Assembly (NCBI RefSeq): GCF_910594005.1
Contig: NC_057823.1
Location: forward strand, 65,346,015 to 65,410,014
Length of the DNA: 64,000 bases
Direction: 5' to 3'
From: Cervus elaphus
Lineage: Eukaryota; Chordata; Mammalia; Artiodactyla; Cervidae
The notes under the pieces are model-generated. The model worked only from the letters and a program-made list of their open reading frames with translations, was not told the DNA's origin and did no database searches. Of the stretch, positions 44,189 to 56,165 are shown piece after piece (the first letter of the stretch is position 1; each line of letters begins with the position of its first letter). A program made the translations under genes and the position numbers.

Positions 44189-44440
44189 AAGTGCAGACAA
44201 ATACTGTTTGATTCCATTTATATGACACCATGAGCCAAGAGGGGATGGGGAACGGGGCTTAGTGTTTCATGACTGAGTTTCGGTTTAGGAAAGTGAAAAA
44301 TCTGGGATATGGATGAAGGTGAGAGTTTGACAACATGAATATACATAGTGCTACTGAACTGTACAGTTAAATATGGTTAAAATAGAATCACTTACGTGAT
44401 TTTTACCAAAATTAAAAAATTAAAATATATAAAAACTTAA
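44189..44440 (+). mobile_element. Old L1 (L1M-like) 3' UTR
   Basis: GAGTTTCGGTTTAGGAAAGT, TGGGATATGGATGAAGGTGA, TACTGAACTGTACAGTTAAA, ATGGTTAAAATAGAATCACT, TTTTTACCAAAATTAAAAAA: the classic old L1 3' end. It probably continues the sequence left of the BovB at 41821-41882. Confidence 0.65.
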
Positions 44441-46089
44441 ATAACTGTTTACTTTTCAACTAAAATGTCCTTTTCTTGACAGATTTAAGGTATCTATCTG
44501 TTTTGAGTTCTTGACTCTGTTTGAGGGAACTGGACCCATAAAGGACATTCTTTTTTTTTTTTTTTAATCAGTTCTTGATGGGTGTCTTTGGTGCAAATTC
44601 ACACAACATGCAGCCAGGGCATTGAGATTTTAATTTCACTAAAAAACAGGTTAGTCAACTTGTAGTTGTTTCCATTTTAACCAAAAGAAGAGAGATTCTT
44701 TGCTGTCTTCCTTCCTTTGCCCTCCTTCCCCTGGCCTCTCTCCTTCCTTCCCTTCCTTTTAGGGAATCTAAGACAAACTGAACATGTTTAACCTGTCTCA
44801 TGAAAAGTCACTTGTGTTGACCTTAAGGTAGGAGTATGACTGATAGACTCTTGATTTTTTAAATCCATCTTTTAGTACATCCTCTCACCTGACCCTCTAA
44901 AAAAAAAAATAAACCGAAACCCAGCATCCCCCGAGTGCCTTTTTCCCTAACCCTGACAGCCCCACATGGCACACTGAAGCTCTGCTCTCATGGGGACTCT
45001 GGTCTGCACAGTGGCAGTCAGCCTCTGACAAAGTATGCCAGGATGCTGCTTCTGTTAGGGCTGCTTGTGGCCCAGAAAACAAAGAGGGAAAACAAATGCA
45101 GCTAATGAACTAGAAAAATAACACACTTGGAAGAATCAGTATAGAGATTAGACGTGTCCTATTCTCAGGAAAAAGAAAATCAAGTCCAAGAAAAAAAGAA
45201 AGAGAGAAAAACATCTCCCCACCCCCGAACACTCACACCAGGTTACACCCTGGTGTTTGGTCTCTCTCCTCCCTGTCTCACTGTGTATACGATGCGTGTC
45301 GGTGTGTTTGTCTCTGAGTGTCTGTCTGTCCCTCTCTCCCATGCATAAGCACCAGAAGATGCTATGTTACAAGAGTTGGAACACAGCATGTCCGGGACAA
45401 CACAGTGGAACCTTCTGGCTAAGTTATTCAGAGGAGAAGGTTTCGCATTTTAAGTCTCAGAAGTGGATGAGTGGGAAACTCCATGTTGCAAACAAGGACA
45501 AGTGCAGCCTCCTCATTCTCGCAGACATTAGCTCTGGGCCATCTGCCACATACACATTACAGTCCTGTGGGTCTGTTATCTTTTTTCCAGTGATATGGAT
45601 ATATGAAATGGATAGCGTAAATTCCCTATCTTCTGTTAAAGGAGGTCTATCCTAGAGGCTGACAGCACAGCTGGGTTCCTAATGGACTGGAGTGAGAGTG
45701 AAGTAAACACTGGCTGAAGTCAGTACAAATCCCCACCAAATCTCTTGTGGTCACCTGACTTTCAGGGAACACTGCAGACCAGTGTAGTAAACATCACTTG
45801 TTTTTGTTTCCCCCATGTATGTTCTTTAACAAATTATTGCCAGCTGCTAGCTTCAAAGAGTGGAAATTTGGAGGCCAGAAATGTAAAAATCCAGGTGTCC
45901 TCAGGGCTGGTTCCTTCTGGAGGCCCTGAGTAAGAAATTGTCCCCATGCCTGTCTCCTGGCTTCAGTGAATGCTGGCCATCTGTAGGATTTCTTGGCTTA
46001 CCTATGCACCAATCCAGTATGTGCTTCCATGTTTACATTGGTTTGTTTTTTTTTTTTTTTCGGTTGGACCGTGTTTACATTGTTGATTC
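44441..46089. other. No gene seen
   Basis: A poly-T tract is at about 44552-44566, an A-rich tract at 45175-45215 and GT/CT-rich words at 45290-45345. The 132-aa plus frame at 45257-45655 starts within the GT/CT-rich words and has no domain; I do not call it a gene. No named repeat. Confidence 0.45.
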
Positions 46090-46300
46090 CATTCATCTTC
46101 TTTCTCTTCCACAGATACCAATCATTGTATCTGTATCTGTATCTGGGTTAAGGGGGCCCACACAAATCCCAGATGATCTCATTTTGAGATCCTTAACTAC
46201 ATACACAAAGATCCTTTTTCCAAATAAAGTCACATCCGCAGGTGCCAGGTAGACATATCTCTTGGTCTCTTGAGGGACACTACTCAAGTCATTCCATCTA
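46090..46300 (+). repeat. Possible old LTR/MaLR-type fragment
   Basis: Words CCAGATGATCTCATTTTGAG, ATCCTTAACTACATACACAA and CCTTTTTCCAAATAAAGTCA recall a common mammalian interspersed repeat that I cannot name with certainty. A short (ATCTGT)n run is at about 46123-46143. Confidence 0.35.
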
Positions 46301-46814
46301 GTATCTATTCTCCTGTCTACTGGTAATATCACCTCAGTTTTCCTTTAAGATACTCTGATTACTTCCTGCTCAACCCACAGAATTTGATTAGACTCTCCTG
46401 GACTCCGAGGGTGAATCCATGGCACAGAACAAGCCAATCAATAGCCCATCTCCAAAGTCTCTCTGTCTGGATCAACCTGCAATCTAGCTGTCCATTTATT
46501 AATAGATTCCATCTTGGGTTATTTTCAAGAAGTTAATGGGGGTAAAACCATTTTCTCCCAGAGCTGTTGGCAAAGTTAGAGGAAAGGTCTGCCTGAAAGA
46601 ATGTATCCCTGTAGAGCAGACTCAGGATGAGGAGAGAGCAGAGAGTTTCTGGATCCACCCATGCCTAACAGTACCCTGGGATTTCACAGTTACATGTTCT
46701 ATTTAAGACACCACCCCCCCCACCCTTTCACTTCACTTTACTTGGGTCTTGAGTTTCCTTCATTTCCAAGTGATTAAAATAAAAAAACAAAACTGAGTAA
46801 TGCATGACCATTCA
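46301..46814. other. No gene seen
   Basis: Unique-looking. A C-run CACCCCCCCCACC is at about 46711-46723. No open frame of note. Confidence 0.5.
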
Positions 46815-46920
46815 TTCCACAAATATTTGAGTGCCAATCATGAGCCATGCATGGTATTAATCACTAGGGATAAAGTGTAATAACCAAAAATGATGTCCCT
46901 GTCTTCCACAAAGTCTCATA
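46815..46920 (+). repeat. MIR/L2-class fragment
   Basis: TTCCACAAATATTTGAGTGC, CATGAGCCATGCATGGTATT, TAGGGATAAAGTGTAATAAC: a frequent mammalian old-repeat motif. Confidence 0.4.
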
Positions 46921-47797
46921 GGAATTACTGAGATGTTCTAAGGGGATTTCTGAAATGGGTAAGAGGGAAGCTTCAAGATCATCTAGAGTTCAGTCCCCTC
47001 TTTTCACAGAGGCACAGAATCTATGAGTAAGATCCGTAAGCCAGAAGGGCCCGAGGACAAATTTGCAAAACACTGTCATCACTCCCAAAGCTCTGGGAAA
47101 AGACAAAGGTGCGGAAATGAAGGTAGACAGAGAAGATGGATTGCAGATCGGCTGGCCCCGTTCAACCCGGAAGGAGCCGGCCCTCTCCCCAAGGCATTTT
47201 TAGCTTTCTATTCTTAGAGATGATCACAGCATCCCAATCTGCTCAGTACTTCCAGCTGAGGAAAGGCCAGCAATAATGGGAAGATACAGGCTTCTGGAGA
47301 CACAGGTGCTGGGAAGCAGCTGGGTGTCCCAAAAGAAAAGCTAGCAACAGTCCCTCCACTGGGTAATCTTTCTAGGTAAATTCATAGTGAGACAGCTAAA
47401 TGTCTACTAATAGAAACCAGTCATAGATTAAAATTGTGTTATATATTTAAAACATGACTATGTATTTCCAATTTGACTACAAATTCCTGGAAGATAGGAA
47501 CTCTAGGGGATATGGTTTCTTGGTTGGTCCTGAGTATCTAAACCTCCTTCTTGTATTAGGGAATGCAGTGTTTCACAAAACCCAATCTAGGTGCTTCCAT
47601 AGGAGATAAAATATGAGCCTTTTGGGGTGTAGGGTGTGGGCATGGCTCCTGGGCTCCGCCAATCACACCTATCAGCACCGTGTTGAACTACATGTGAGCA
47701 ATGGGAACACTGGGCTTTTCTGTGATGGCAGCAAAACACGATGAGCGGTTCCCATGTTTGTGGGTGTGGTATGCAGGACTGCTGCTTTTATCAGTAG
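46921..47797. other. No gene seen
   Basis: Includes a locally GC-richer patch at about 47030-47200 with a 64-aa plus frame (47023-47217) of no known family. No repeat named. Confidence 0.45.
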
Positions 47798-47806
47798 TAC
47801 ATGGTG

Positions 47807-47943
47807 GGGAGGCAGGTTCATGATGGAGGGAACACATGTATATCTGTGGCTGATTCATGTTGATGTATGGCAAAAACCATTACGATATTGTAAAGTAACT
47901 ATCCTCCAATTAAAATAAATTAATTTTTAAAAAGAAAAAACAA
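47807..47943 (+). mobile_element. Very short L1 3' tail insertion with target duplication
   Basis: Only the last 137 bp of an L1 related to the young copy: TATCTGTGGCTGATTCATGT, AACTATCCTCCAATTAAAAT, A-rich end. Flanked by TACATGGTG at 47798-47806 and 47944-47952. Severe 5' truncation. Confidence 0.85.
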
Positions 47944-47952
47944 TACATGGTG

Positions 47953-48834
47953 AGGTATCTGGTGCCCAGAGATCATAGTATCTTGGCCGATCCTGTTGCA
48001 TGATTTTAGATGTTGCTGGGTCCACAGTCTCTGAATCTGCTTCTCTTATCTTCCTGGAGCTTCTTATCTACTTATTGAATTCCTTTTCTGTTTAATGAGA
48101 GCTATCTTTCACTGTTTGAAACTTAAGAACCCTGACGTTGCTTCTTGCTTTAGTCCTCTAGCTAACCCCAACAGAAGAGTTGTCCAAAAAATAGTTACTT
48201 CAACATAGTATCCTTGTTGACAACCCCCATGTTAATTTTTCCAGGCAGGTATTATCTTCTGCCTCCCCCAAAAGGTGGGAAATGAGGCCTGGAGAAGTTC
48301 AATGACTTACAAAGTTGCATGGCTGGCAGTGAGATATCCCTTTGCAGCTGTACCAGAGGATACAGAATGCTGTTTGTGAAGGCAACAAATAATAATTAGG
48401 ACATCTCTTATTTCTAGACTGGATGTTCAGCTTCAAAGTCATGAAATAAGGTTAGACTAGCCCTGCACTCCTACTCCTACTGGTAATAACCTGCTAGAAC
48501 CAGGCTGGCCTTCCTCTCCAAGGACAGAACACACACTGCCCAGCTCCTAACAGTTTCTGGCACCCTTTTATTTCACACCCTACCTTCTTCACTCACCTCA
48601 TCTGCCTGGCTCTTGAACTGTACGCTTCTACCTTACAGAAAAAAAAAAAAAAAAAAAAAACAAGAATTCACATCTTACTGCTTCAACTTTAGGACAATAT
48701 TCTTGATCTAAAGTGCAAAAGCTCAAAACAAAATATAGCAATTTAGGGAACCAGGATTCTGGCCAATGGGTCATGGTCTAATGAAGAATCGGGTGGAGGA
48801 AATGCCTTGACCATGCTTCATGTTGTTGCCATTT
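47953..48834. other. No gene seen; poly-A tract
   Basis: Contains an MIR fragment (listed separately) and a 22-A run at 48639-48660 with no SINE body upstream. The rest looks unique. Confidence 0.5.
48225..48400 (-). repeat. MIR SINE, minus strand
   Basis: GGCAGGTATTATCTTCTGCC, GGTGGGAAATGAGGCCTGGA, AGTTCAATGACTTACAAAGT, TGCATGGCTGGCAGTGAGAT: reversed MIR core. Confidence 0.55.
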
Positions 48835-49119
48835 TAATATTTATTTATTTTTGGCTATGCTTTCTCTTTATTGTGATGCACAGGCTTTCTCCAGTTGCAG
48901 CAAGTGAGGGCTACTTTCTAGTTGTGGTGCTCAGGTGTCTCATTGTTATGGCTTCTCTTGTGGTGGAACATGGGCTCTAGGGCACACAGGCTTCAGTAGT
49001 TGTGGTGAACAGGCTTAGTTGCCCCCACAGGATGTGGGACCTTTCTGGACCAGAGATTGAACCCATGTCCTCTGCATTGGCAAGTGGATTCTTAACAACT
49101 GGACCAGCAGGGAAGTCCC
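48835..49119 (-). repeat. tRNA-Glu-type SINE (CHR/ART2-like), minus strand
   Basis: Starts with the reversed A-tail (TTATTTATTTTTGGCTATGC), then GTGAGGGCTACTTTCTAGTT, GGCTTCAGTAGTTGTGGTGA, GATGTGGGACCTTTCTGGAC, GATTGAACCCATGTCC and the reversed head GACCAGCAGGGAAGTCCC. Confidence 0.85.
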
Positions 49120-50334
49120 TGTGACTCATGTTTTACTCCTTAGGTACTAGCCTAATCTTTTCAACTAAAGTTCAAATTAGATCATGAAGAATACTTTTCT
49201 TTTTTTTTCCTATCAATTTCATTTTCAGATAGCAAAAGCAGTGTGTGTTATGTAGTTAACTTAGAAAGTAAAAAGGCAAGAAAAGAAGTAATATACACAC
49301 CGCTCAATTTCTCAGTCATTGTTAGGATATATCTATCATCTTGAGTTCTCTTTTGAAGTGTTTTAAATCATAAAGTTCTCTAGAAAGGTACATTTTTTTT
49401 TCCTACTATACTTTGCCCAGGGCTCAACTCCCACAAAACATAGTAACAGATGATCTGAACTACTAAAAGTTAAAAGCAGACATCCACAGACCTGGAATCC
49501 AGACAGATGAGGTTCCCTGGGAACAGAAGAATTCTGGGACAGTCAGAGATGAAGGAAGGGGAGAGACAAAGTTCTTCTGTCAATCTTTAGAAAGGACAAG
49601 AGCCTGAAGCTTAGCTGTCAGAGGTAAGGATGCAGTGATACTGAATAAGTGCCCCAGAGCTAGGAATGGAAAGAGACATCTCCTGCTTCTCCCCACGGGC
49701 CCCCCTCCCCGCAATAAGGAAATACAGAGGCAATGAGGCATGATTAACATAAAAGGGTAACCTCCCTGGGATGGAAGAATAAAAGGAGCAGATGAGACGC
49801 ACCCCTTACCCCCAAGGAAAGGCTGAGCAAAGCTGAAACAGTATGGGGTGGAGGCAGGGGGAGGTAAACTCAAATACCTCCAAGAGGCAGGTAAGTAATG
49901 CAAATGAATGAAGTAGGCCAGGTGTGAGGAAAATCAGATGCTTTGCTGGAATTCTAAACACACAGGCATAGTTTTCATTTCCACAAACAAGTATTCTGTC
50001 TCACTTTTTGGAAACATGGCAGTCTTCTTCATTTATTTTTCATTTTCACACTTTTGAGAGAGATTTCTTCACAGTAGGAAAGACAGCAGGTCTTTGGATA
50101 ATACATGGAAATTGACAACAGGTCTTGGTTTCAGGCAGACAATTGCACGTGGTGGTGCATCTACCAGACTGAGGAACTCATATCCCATTCTAAAGTGCTA
50201 TGTCCCAACTATTAAGAATAAAAACAATCAGAAATAAACATTATCAGATATTACAAGCTTCCAAGAGAAGTCAGAAATATAAATGCTTATATGCATTTTT
50301 CTGGCTTTTAAAGTTAGTTCAAGACTTGTGAGTT
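49120..50334. other. No gene seen
   Basis: Two T-runs (about 49200-49209, 49391-49401). Overlapping minus frames of 107 and 63 aa at 49580-49903 lie in a slightly GC-richer patch but have no domain. No named repeat. Confidence 0.45.
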
Positions 50335-50525
50335 GATTTTTTTTAATAGAAGCTTTACAATGCCATATTCATTTCTGCTGTACAACAGTATGAGTCAACT
50401 ATATATCCTCTCCCTCTTGGAGTTCCCACCATGTCCCCATCCCATCCCTCTAGGTCATCACAGAGCACTGAGCTAAGCTCCCTGTGCTATTTAGCATGTT
50501 CCCACTAGCTGTCTATTTTACATGT
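50335..50525 (-). mobile_element. L1 3' UTR fragment, minus strand
   Basis: CATTTCTGCTGTACAACAGT, AGTCAACTATATATCCTCTC, GCTCCCTGTGCTATTTAGCA, CCCACTAGCTGTCTATTTTA. 5' truncated. Confidence 0.8.
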
Positions 50526-50822
50526 TTGTTTATTTTTAAATTAGATGAAACACATTCCTACGCCCTCGTAGGTACTATGAACTGCCCATTTGTGACTACT
50601 GCCTCATGTCTTTCTGGATTTCATGCTGTGCTGACTGTCACCCAACGGGATGGACATCTATGATTTCCTTCTCCTATACACTGTAAAAAACATGACTCCT
50701 AAAACTGGCACTTAAGGGAGACAGTGACAAATTCAGTTACGATCAAAGGTCAAGAAAGGAACCTGAAACTAAACGCACTGGGGAATACTTCTAGGAAAAG
50801 ACAAACATAATCATATGATATG

Positions 50823-50895
50823 GTGCCCGGCAGGCTACAGTCCATGGGGTTGCAAAGAGTCGGACATGACTGGGCAACTAAGCACAGAACAGCAC
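50823..50895 (+). repeat. BovB/Bov-tA 3' end fragment
   Basis: GGCAGGCTACAGTCCATGGG, TTGCAAAGAGTCGGACATGA, CTGGGCAACTAAGCACAG. Only about 70 bp of the shared 3' end. Confidence 0.75.
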
Positions 50896-50914
50896 AGTGA
50901 CAAAAGATGATATA

Positions 50915-51110
50915 GAATGCTACAGGATGCTTTCTAGTTTACATGATATTTTCACATCCACTCTGTCATTGGAACCCACAACAAATTTCAAAGGCAGACT
51001 GAAAGGCATTATTAATACCACTGATAGGAAGGAAGGAACAAAGGAAAGAGAATTAAGTAGGAATAGTGGCTCAGAGATTAAGTGACTTGCCAATATTATA
51101 AAAATATACA
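50915..51110 (-). repeat. MIR-like fragment, minus strand
   Basis: CACATCCACTCTGTCATTGG, GGCATTATTAATACCACTGA, GGCTCAGAGATTAAGTGACT: reversed MIR-like order, diverged. Confidence 0.45.
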
Positions 51111-51479
51111 CTGGAAGAGATGACTCGTTAATTTATAAAAAAGGGAAAACTGATGCTGAGTATCATTTATAGAAAACACAATAAGTTATTTTTGTTCTAA
51201 GAATACTTTCACAAAAGCACTGAAGTCAATAGAGTATAAATGATTGTGGGGGGAGAAAATGGTTAACATTTTCTGTTTTACTTATGCTTTGAAGAATTAA
51301 TGCTGATGTCTACATCTGTTTCATGTAAAGGATTCATGGTTTTTATATTTAACTTTTACCTATAAGAAAGAAAACTGTACAATGTAATATTTTAGAATAC
51401 TATAAAAAACTTCCCATCAAGAACTATTCACCTATGGAAAATAATACAGTACCAAGAGTCCAAATATTGGGCTCTAGAA

Positions 51480-51620
51480 CTAGCACTGCACGTGGCTTTA
51501 GCCAGGCGTCAATCTTTCAAGCTTCAGTTACCTTTTATTTGAAATGGGTATAACAACACCTGAGTATGTGAAAGGAGATGGGCGTAGGTGAACTTTCTGT
51601 AAATTAATGAGCATTCCAGA
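51480..51620 (+). repeat. MIR-like fragment
   Basis: GGCTTTAGCCAGGCGTCAAT, AGCTTCAGTTACCTTTTATT, TTGAAATGGGTATAACAACA resemble the MIR centre. Confidence 0.4.
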
Positions 51621-52554
51621 CATAAATACAATGTAGGGTAGGCTAATAGGAGTGAAAAATCTGTAAACACATTAAAAATATTTTGTATTAAATGTAAACT
51701 CCATACTTTGGAGTTCAAGGACCCTGCATCATCTAATTCAACCCAGCCCAGCCAACCTCATCTCCTTCCACCACGTCTGATACCAACTGCACTCTGGAAC
51801 CATGGAAGCATCCAATTCCTGAGCCCAGAGATGCATGGATACCTGGGGATTCAACCCACACACTGAGCACTTGGTTGTCCCTCAGTCAATCCTACACATC
51901 TTCTTGCCTCCAACCCCTACAGAAATCCCCCATGGACTATTCTCCCTCTCCGTCACCACTCAGTTCTAGAATGCTATCTGTTTTCCACCCATATCCTTCC
52001 TGTCTCAAAAAACTCAAGTCTTAAACCCCAAAATTCTCAGTCTACAAAAAGTTGTTTCCCCGAAAATAAAATCTAGACCAACCAGATATAGTTCAAATTC
52101 CAACTTCACAAGCTTATCTTCTCTGATCTTGTTTCTTTACCAGAAAATTGCAATCCTAAGGCTTACTTCGGAGGTGGTTTTACATAGACATTTTTCCCTC
52201 ATGACATAGAGATTTGTTAACCCTTGATCACCCGGAGCTGTGTCACAGTATCTCCTATCCTGTGTGCACCTCCTCACCGTCACCACAATTACTACATCAC
52301 ACACTTCCTGAGGATATGGATCATTCATTCAGTATTTTTTAAAGTATCTTTTCCCTGCTGGACATTTTTCTCAGACCTGGCACTCTCAAGGAGACTGGCT
52401 TCCTTTGCCCTCAAGATCTAACATTCTGAGGAGAAGCTGCTGATCAGCAATGAACTGAAATAAAACATTGAATAATAAAACAAAAATTAAAAATAAGCTC
52501 CTAGCAAATGGTATAAATGAAATAACTGAATAGCTGAGAAAGGAAGAGAAGAGA
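51621..52554. other. No gene seen
   Basis: Unique-looking, moderately CT-rich around 51900-52000. Short frames (62-65 aa) without family signature. Confidence 0.45.
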
Positions 52555-54595
52555 AAGACATGGGGGAAAGGGAAAGATATACCCACCTGAATAAAGAATT
52601 CCAAAGAATAGCAAGGAGAGATAAGAAAGCCTTTTTAAGTGAACAATGCAAAGAAATGGAGGAAAACAACAGAATGGGAAATACTACAGACATCTTCAAG
52701 AAAGATAGAGATACCAAGGAAATATTTCATGCAAAGAGGGGCACAATAAAGGAAACAGTATGGACCTAAAAGAAGCTGAAGAGACTAAGTAGACGTGGCA
52801 AGAATACACAGAACTGTACCAAAAAGGTCTTAGTGACCCAGATAACCATGATGGTGTGATCACTCTCCTAGAGCCAGACACAATGGAGTGTGAAGTCAAG
52901 TGGGTCTTAGGAAGAATTACTACCAACAAAGCTAGAGGAGGTGATGGAAATCCAGCTGAGTTATTTCAGATCCTAAAATCTTTTCAAGTGCTACACTCAG
53001 TATGCCAGCAAATTTGGAAAACTCAACAGTGGCAACAGGACTGGAAAAGATCAATTTTCATACCAATCCCAAAGAAGGGCAATGCCAAAAAATGTTCAAA
53101 CTACCACACAATTGCACTCATTTCACATGCTTGTAAGATAATGTTCAAAATCCTTCTAGCTAGGCTTCAATAGTATGTGAACTGAGAGCTTCCAGATGTT
53201 TAAGCTGGATTTACAAAAGGCAGAGGAACCAGAGGACAAATTGCCAATATCTGTTGGATTAAAAAAAAAAGTAGGGTGGGGTGAGAATTTCATAAAAACA
53301 TCTGCTTCATTGACTATGCTAAAGCCTTTGACTGTGTGGATCACAACAAACTGTGGAAAATTCTTCAAGAGATGGGAATGCCAGATCACCTTACCTGTCT
53401 CCTGAGAACCTGTATGAAGGTCAAGAAGCAACAGTTAAAACTGGACATGGAACAAAAGACTGGTTTCAAATCGGAAAAGGAGTATGTCAAGGCTGTATAT
53501 TGTCATGCTACTTATTTAACTTATATGCAGAGTACACGATGTGAAATGCTGGGCTGGATGAAGCACAAGCTGGAATCAAGACTGCCAGAAGTATCGATAA
53601 CCTCAGATATGCAGATGACACCACCCTTATGGCAGAAAGTGAAGAACTAAAGAGCCTCTTGATGAAAGTGAAAGAGGAGAGTGAAAAAGTTGGTTTAAAT
53701 CTCAACATTCAAAACACTAAGATCATGGAATTTGGTCCCATCACTTCAAAGCAAGTGAAAGTCACTCAGTCATGTCTGACTCTTTGTGACCCCATGGACT
53801 ATGCAGTCCATGGGCTAGTCCAATTCTCCAGGCCAGAATACTGGAGTGGGTAGCCTTTCCCTTCTCCAAGAGATCTTCCCAACCCAGGGATCAAACCCAG
53901 GTCTCCCTCCCACATTGCAGGCAGGCTCTTTACCAGGTGAGCCACAAGGGAAACCCCTTCATGGCAAATAGATGGGGGAAAAAAAGGAAACAATGACAGA
54001 CTTTATTTTATTGGATTCAAAATCACTGCAGATGGTGACTGCAGCCATGAAATTAAAAGATGCTTGCTCCTTGCAAGAAAAGCTATAACAAACTGCATAG
54101 CATATTAAAAAGCAGAGACATCACTTTGCCCACAAATGTCCATCTCGTCAAAACTATGACTTTTCCAGTAGCTATGTATGGATGTGAGAGTTGGATCATA
54201 AAGAAAGCTGAGCACCATAGAATTGATGCTTTTGAACTGTGGTGTTGGAGAAGACTCTTGAGAGTCTCTTGGACTCAAGGAGATCAAACCAGTCCATCCT
54301 AAAGGAAATAGTCCTGAATGTTCATAGGAAGGACTGATGCTAAAGCAGAAAGTCCAATACTTTGACCACCTGATGTGAAGAACTGATTCATTGGCAAAGA
54401 CCCTGATGCTGGGAAAGACTGAGGACAGGAGGAGAAAGGGACGACAGAAGATGAGACGGTTGAATGGCATCATTAACTCAATGGACATGAGTTTGAATGA
54501 ACTCTGGGAAATAGTGAAGGACAGGGAAACCTGGCATGCTGAAGTCCCTGAGGAGGCAGAGAGTCACACACGCTGAGTGACTGAATAACAACAAG
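52555..54595 (+). mobile_element. Long BovB copy, plus strand, split by a Bov-tA
   Basis: Begins in the linker region (GAAAGATATACCCACCTGAA) and runs to the 3' end (GAGTGACTGAATAAC). The coding region is broken into pieces: RT start at 52856-53173 (MITLLEPDTMECEVKWVLGR, CSNYHTIALISHACKIMFKI), motif A sequence near 53300-53345 (coding FIDYAKAFDCVDH), a RT box near 53606 (coding LRYADDTTLMAES), and a C-terminal frame at 54060-54302 (MYGCESWIIKKAEHHRIDAF). Frameshifts and a SINE insertion make it inactive. The 5' endonuclease is absent. Confidence 0.9.
53748..53957 (-). repeat. Bov-tA SINE inserted in BovB, minus strand
   Basis: AGTGAAAGTCACTCAGTCAT to the reversed tRNA head GAGCCACAAGGGAAACCCC. 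BovB reads CCCATCACTTCA before and TTCATGGCAAATAGATGG after, so about 4-5 bases (CTTCA) are duplicated. Confidence 0.88.
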
Positions 54596-54642
54596 AAATC
54601 ATGTGAACAATATCCCCTGAGGTAGCAAATATATGGACCTAC

Positions 54643-54820
54643 TTTTTTTTTTTAGAAGAATTTTTTTGACATGGACCATTTTTCAAATCTTTATTGAATG
54701 TTAAAAAATTGATTTGGTTTTCTAGCCCCAAGACATTGGGGATCTTAGCTCCCTGATCAGGAATGAAACTCACACCCTGGAAGGTGATGTCTTAACCTCT
54801 GGACCACCAGGGAATTCCCT
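54643..54820 (-). repeat. tRNA-Glu-type SINE, minus strand
   Basis: A poly-T start, TTTCTAGCCCCAAGACATTG, GGGATCTTAGCTCCCTGATC and the reversed head GACCACCAGGGAATTCCC. Possible 8-bp flanks GGACCTAC / GGGCCTAC. Confidence 0.75.
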
Positions 54821-56084
54821 GGGCCTACATTTGATAGGGGGGAAGGAGGGCTTTTGATGCCAGAAGCTCTGACACATGAGAAGCCAGCTACACACAGATC
54901 TGAGTGGAAACACAGGCCAAGGGAACCAAGCAGAAAGAGAGAAGAAGGAATGCACCCTGGGTCTTTGAAGAACAGCAGGGAGGATGAGGAAGCTGAGCTT
55001 TGGGGATTATTACACCAAATGATGTTGGAGGCATGGGTGGACTCCGTATGTCATAGGGCTGTAAGCAGGGAAGGGCTCAGATCCTGTGCCTCTTATTTCA
55101 CCATCATTTCCTTGTGGCTAAACTGCACATCAGTTTTCTGTTTCTTTTTATTTTTGTTTGCTATGTGATGTCATCTAGGTCTTCCTTGCCTCAGCACCTT
55201 GCAAGAAAATACCTGATGTCACTCCCAGAGCTGTCATCCCCAACCTTCCTATCATCTCCAGGGGAGAAACTTGGATGAGGAGCCCTTTGGCTCATTTTGA
55301 GATCCTCTCCTTCCAACCACCAGAGCTTCACTCAGTGTGACAGGCCAATAAGCACTGCCTCAGCCCATATTCTGCTTCTTGCTGGCATTTGGGAAGTTGG
55401 CTCTGTTGCCTAAAGGAGACATTTTAGGAGAGGTTTCCATAGAAACCCAAACTTTCTCTCCAGCTGCTCATGTAGTGTATCCCTTATTTTAAAATATGCA
55501 TTATTTTTCTTTTATCAGCTTTTGGGCACTTGATTCTTTGAGTACCAAAGAAATAGTATCAGATCTTGAGGAACATAAGTTGTCACATTCTACACTCAAC
55601 AGTCTTTCCTAATTGTGTTTCTGTGGCTGACAGGAAGGATAGAAGCTTTGATGCCAAACTAACCATTTCTTCTGTGAATATACACTTGTCATCTCAGAAT
55701 TCCTTTGGAGGCTAGCTCTTCATCATCAATGTTCTGTTGGCATCACTGGTTTCATAGAAGTCTCACTGAACTATTGTCCAAGCCTCTGTCTCTTTCCCAA
55801 ACCTTCTCCCTGAATGACTATATTCCAAATCTAGAAACAGTTGCACTTTTTTTCTTGTTCCTACAAGCTGAAGTCTTGCCTACTTTGGGCCATTAAAAGC
55901 ATCATTTCTTTAAGCTTCCTATCTCATACTCATTCTTAATTCATGTTAAACCATAGGCATCATTTTCACAGTGGAGACTACTTTACCTGCCAAAATGAGG
56001 TTATATTTACTATGTTTTCTTCCTAACAATTCCCATAATTCTAATGACATCATTTTGGTGGTTATACATTTGATGTCTCTCTCC
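54821..56084. other. No gene seen
   Basis: A 104-aa plus frame at 54854-55168 overlaps no known domain; hydrophobic residues cluster at its end (CFFLFLFAM). It is not supported as a gene. The rest is unique-looking. Confidence 0.4.
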
Positions 56085-56165
56085 ATTAAAATGCAAACTC
56101 CTTAAAAAACTGTACCTTACCAATGTCTGGATGGATAGCATCCAGCACAGTGTTTTGGAAAGAAT
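56085..56165 (+). repeat. L2 3' end fragment
   Basis: TTAAAATGCAAACTCCTTAA, CTGTACCTTACCAATGTCTG, CATCCAGCACAGTGTTTTGG follow the L2 3' end order. Confidence 0.45.

Noticed and set aside
45257..45655. 132-aa frame with a possible signal-like start
   Set aside because: The N-terminus (SLSVCLSLS) comes from GT/CT-rich low-complexity DNA; no family or splice evidence.
46118..46147. (ATCTGT)n hexamer repeat as a notable satellite
   Set aside because: Only about four imperfect units; ordinary short tandem repeat.
46090..46300. Named endogenous retrovirus LTR
   Set aside because: The words are familiar from mammalian repeats, but I could not confirm LTR ends or a family, so it is listed only as a possible old LTR-type fragment.
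54854..55168. 104-aa frame with hydrophobic C-terminus
   Set aside because: No homology I recognise, no supporting context; composition-driven.
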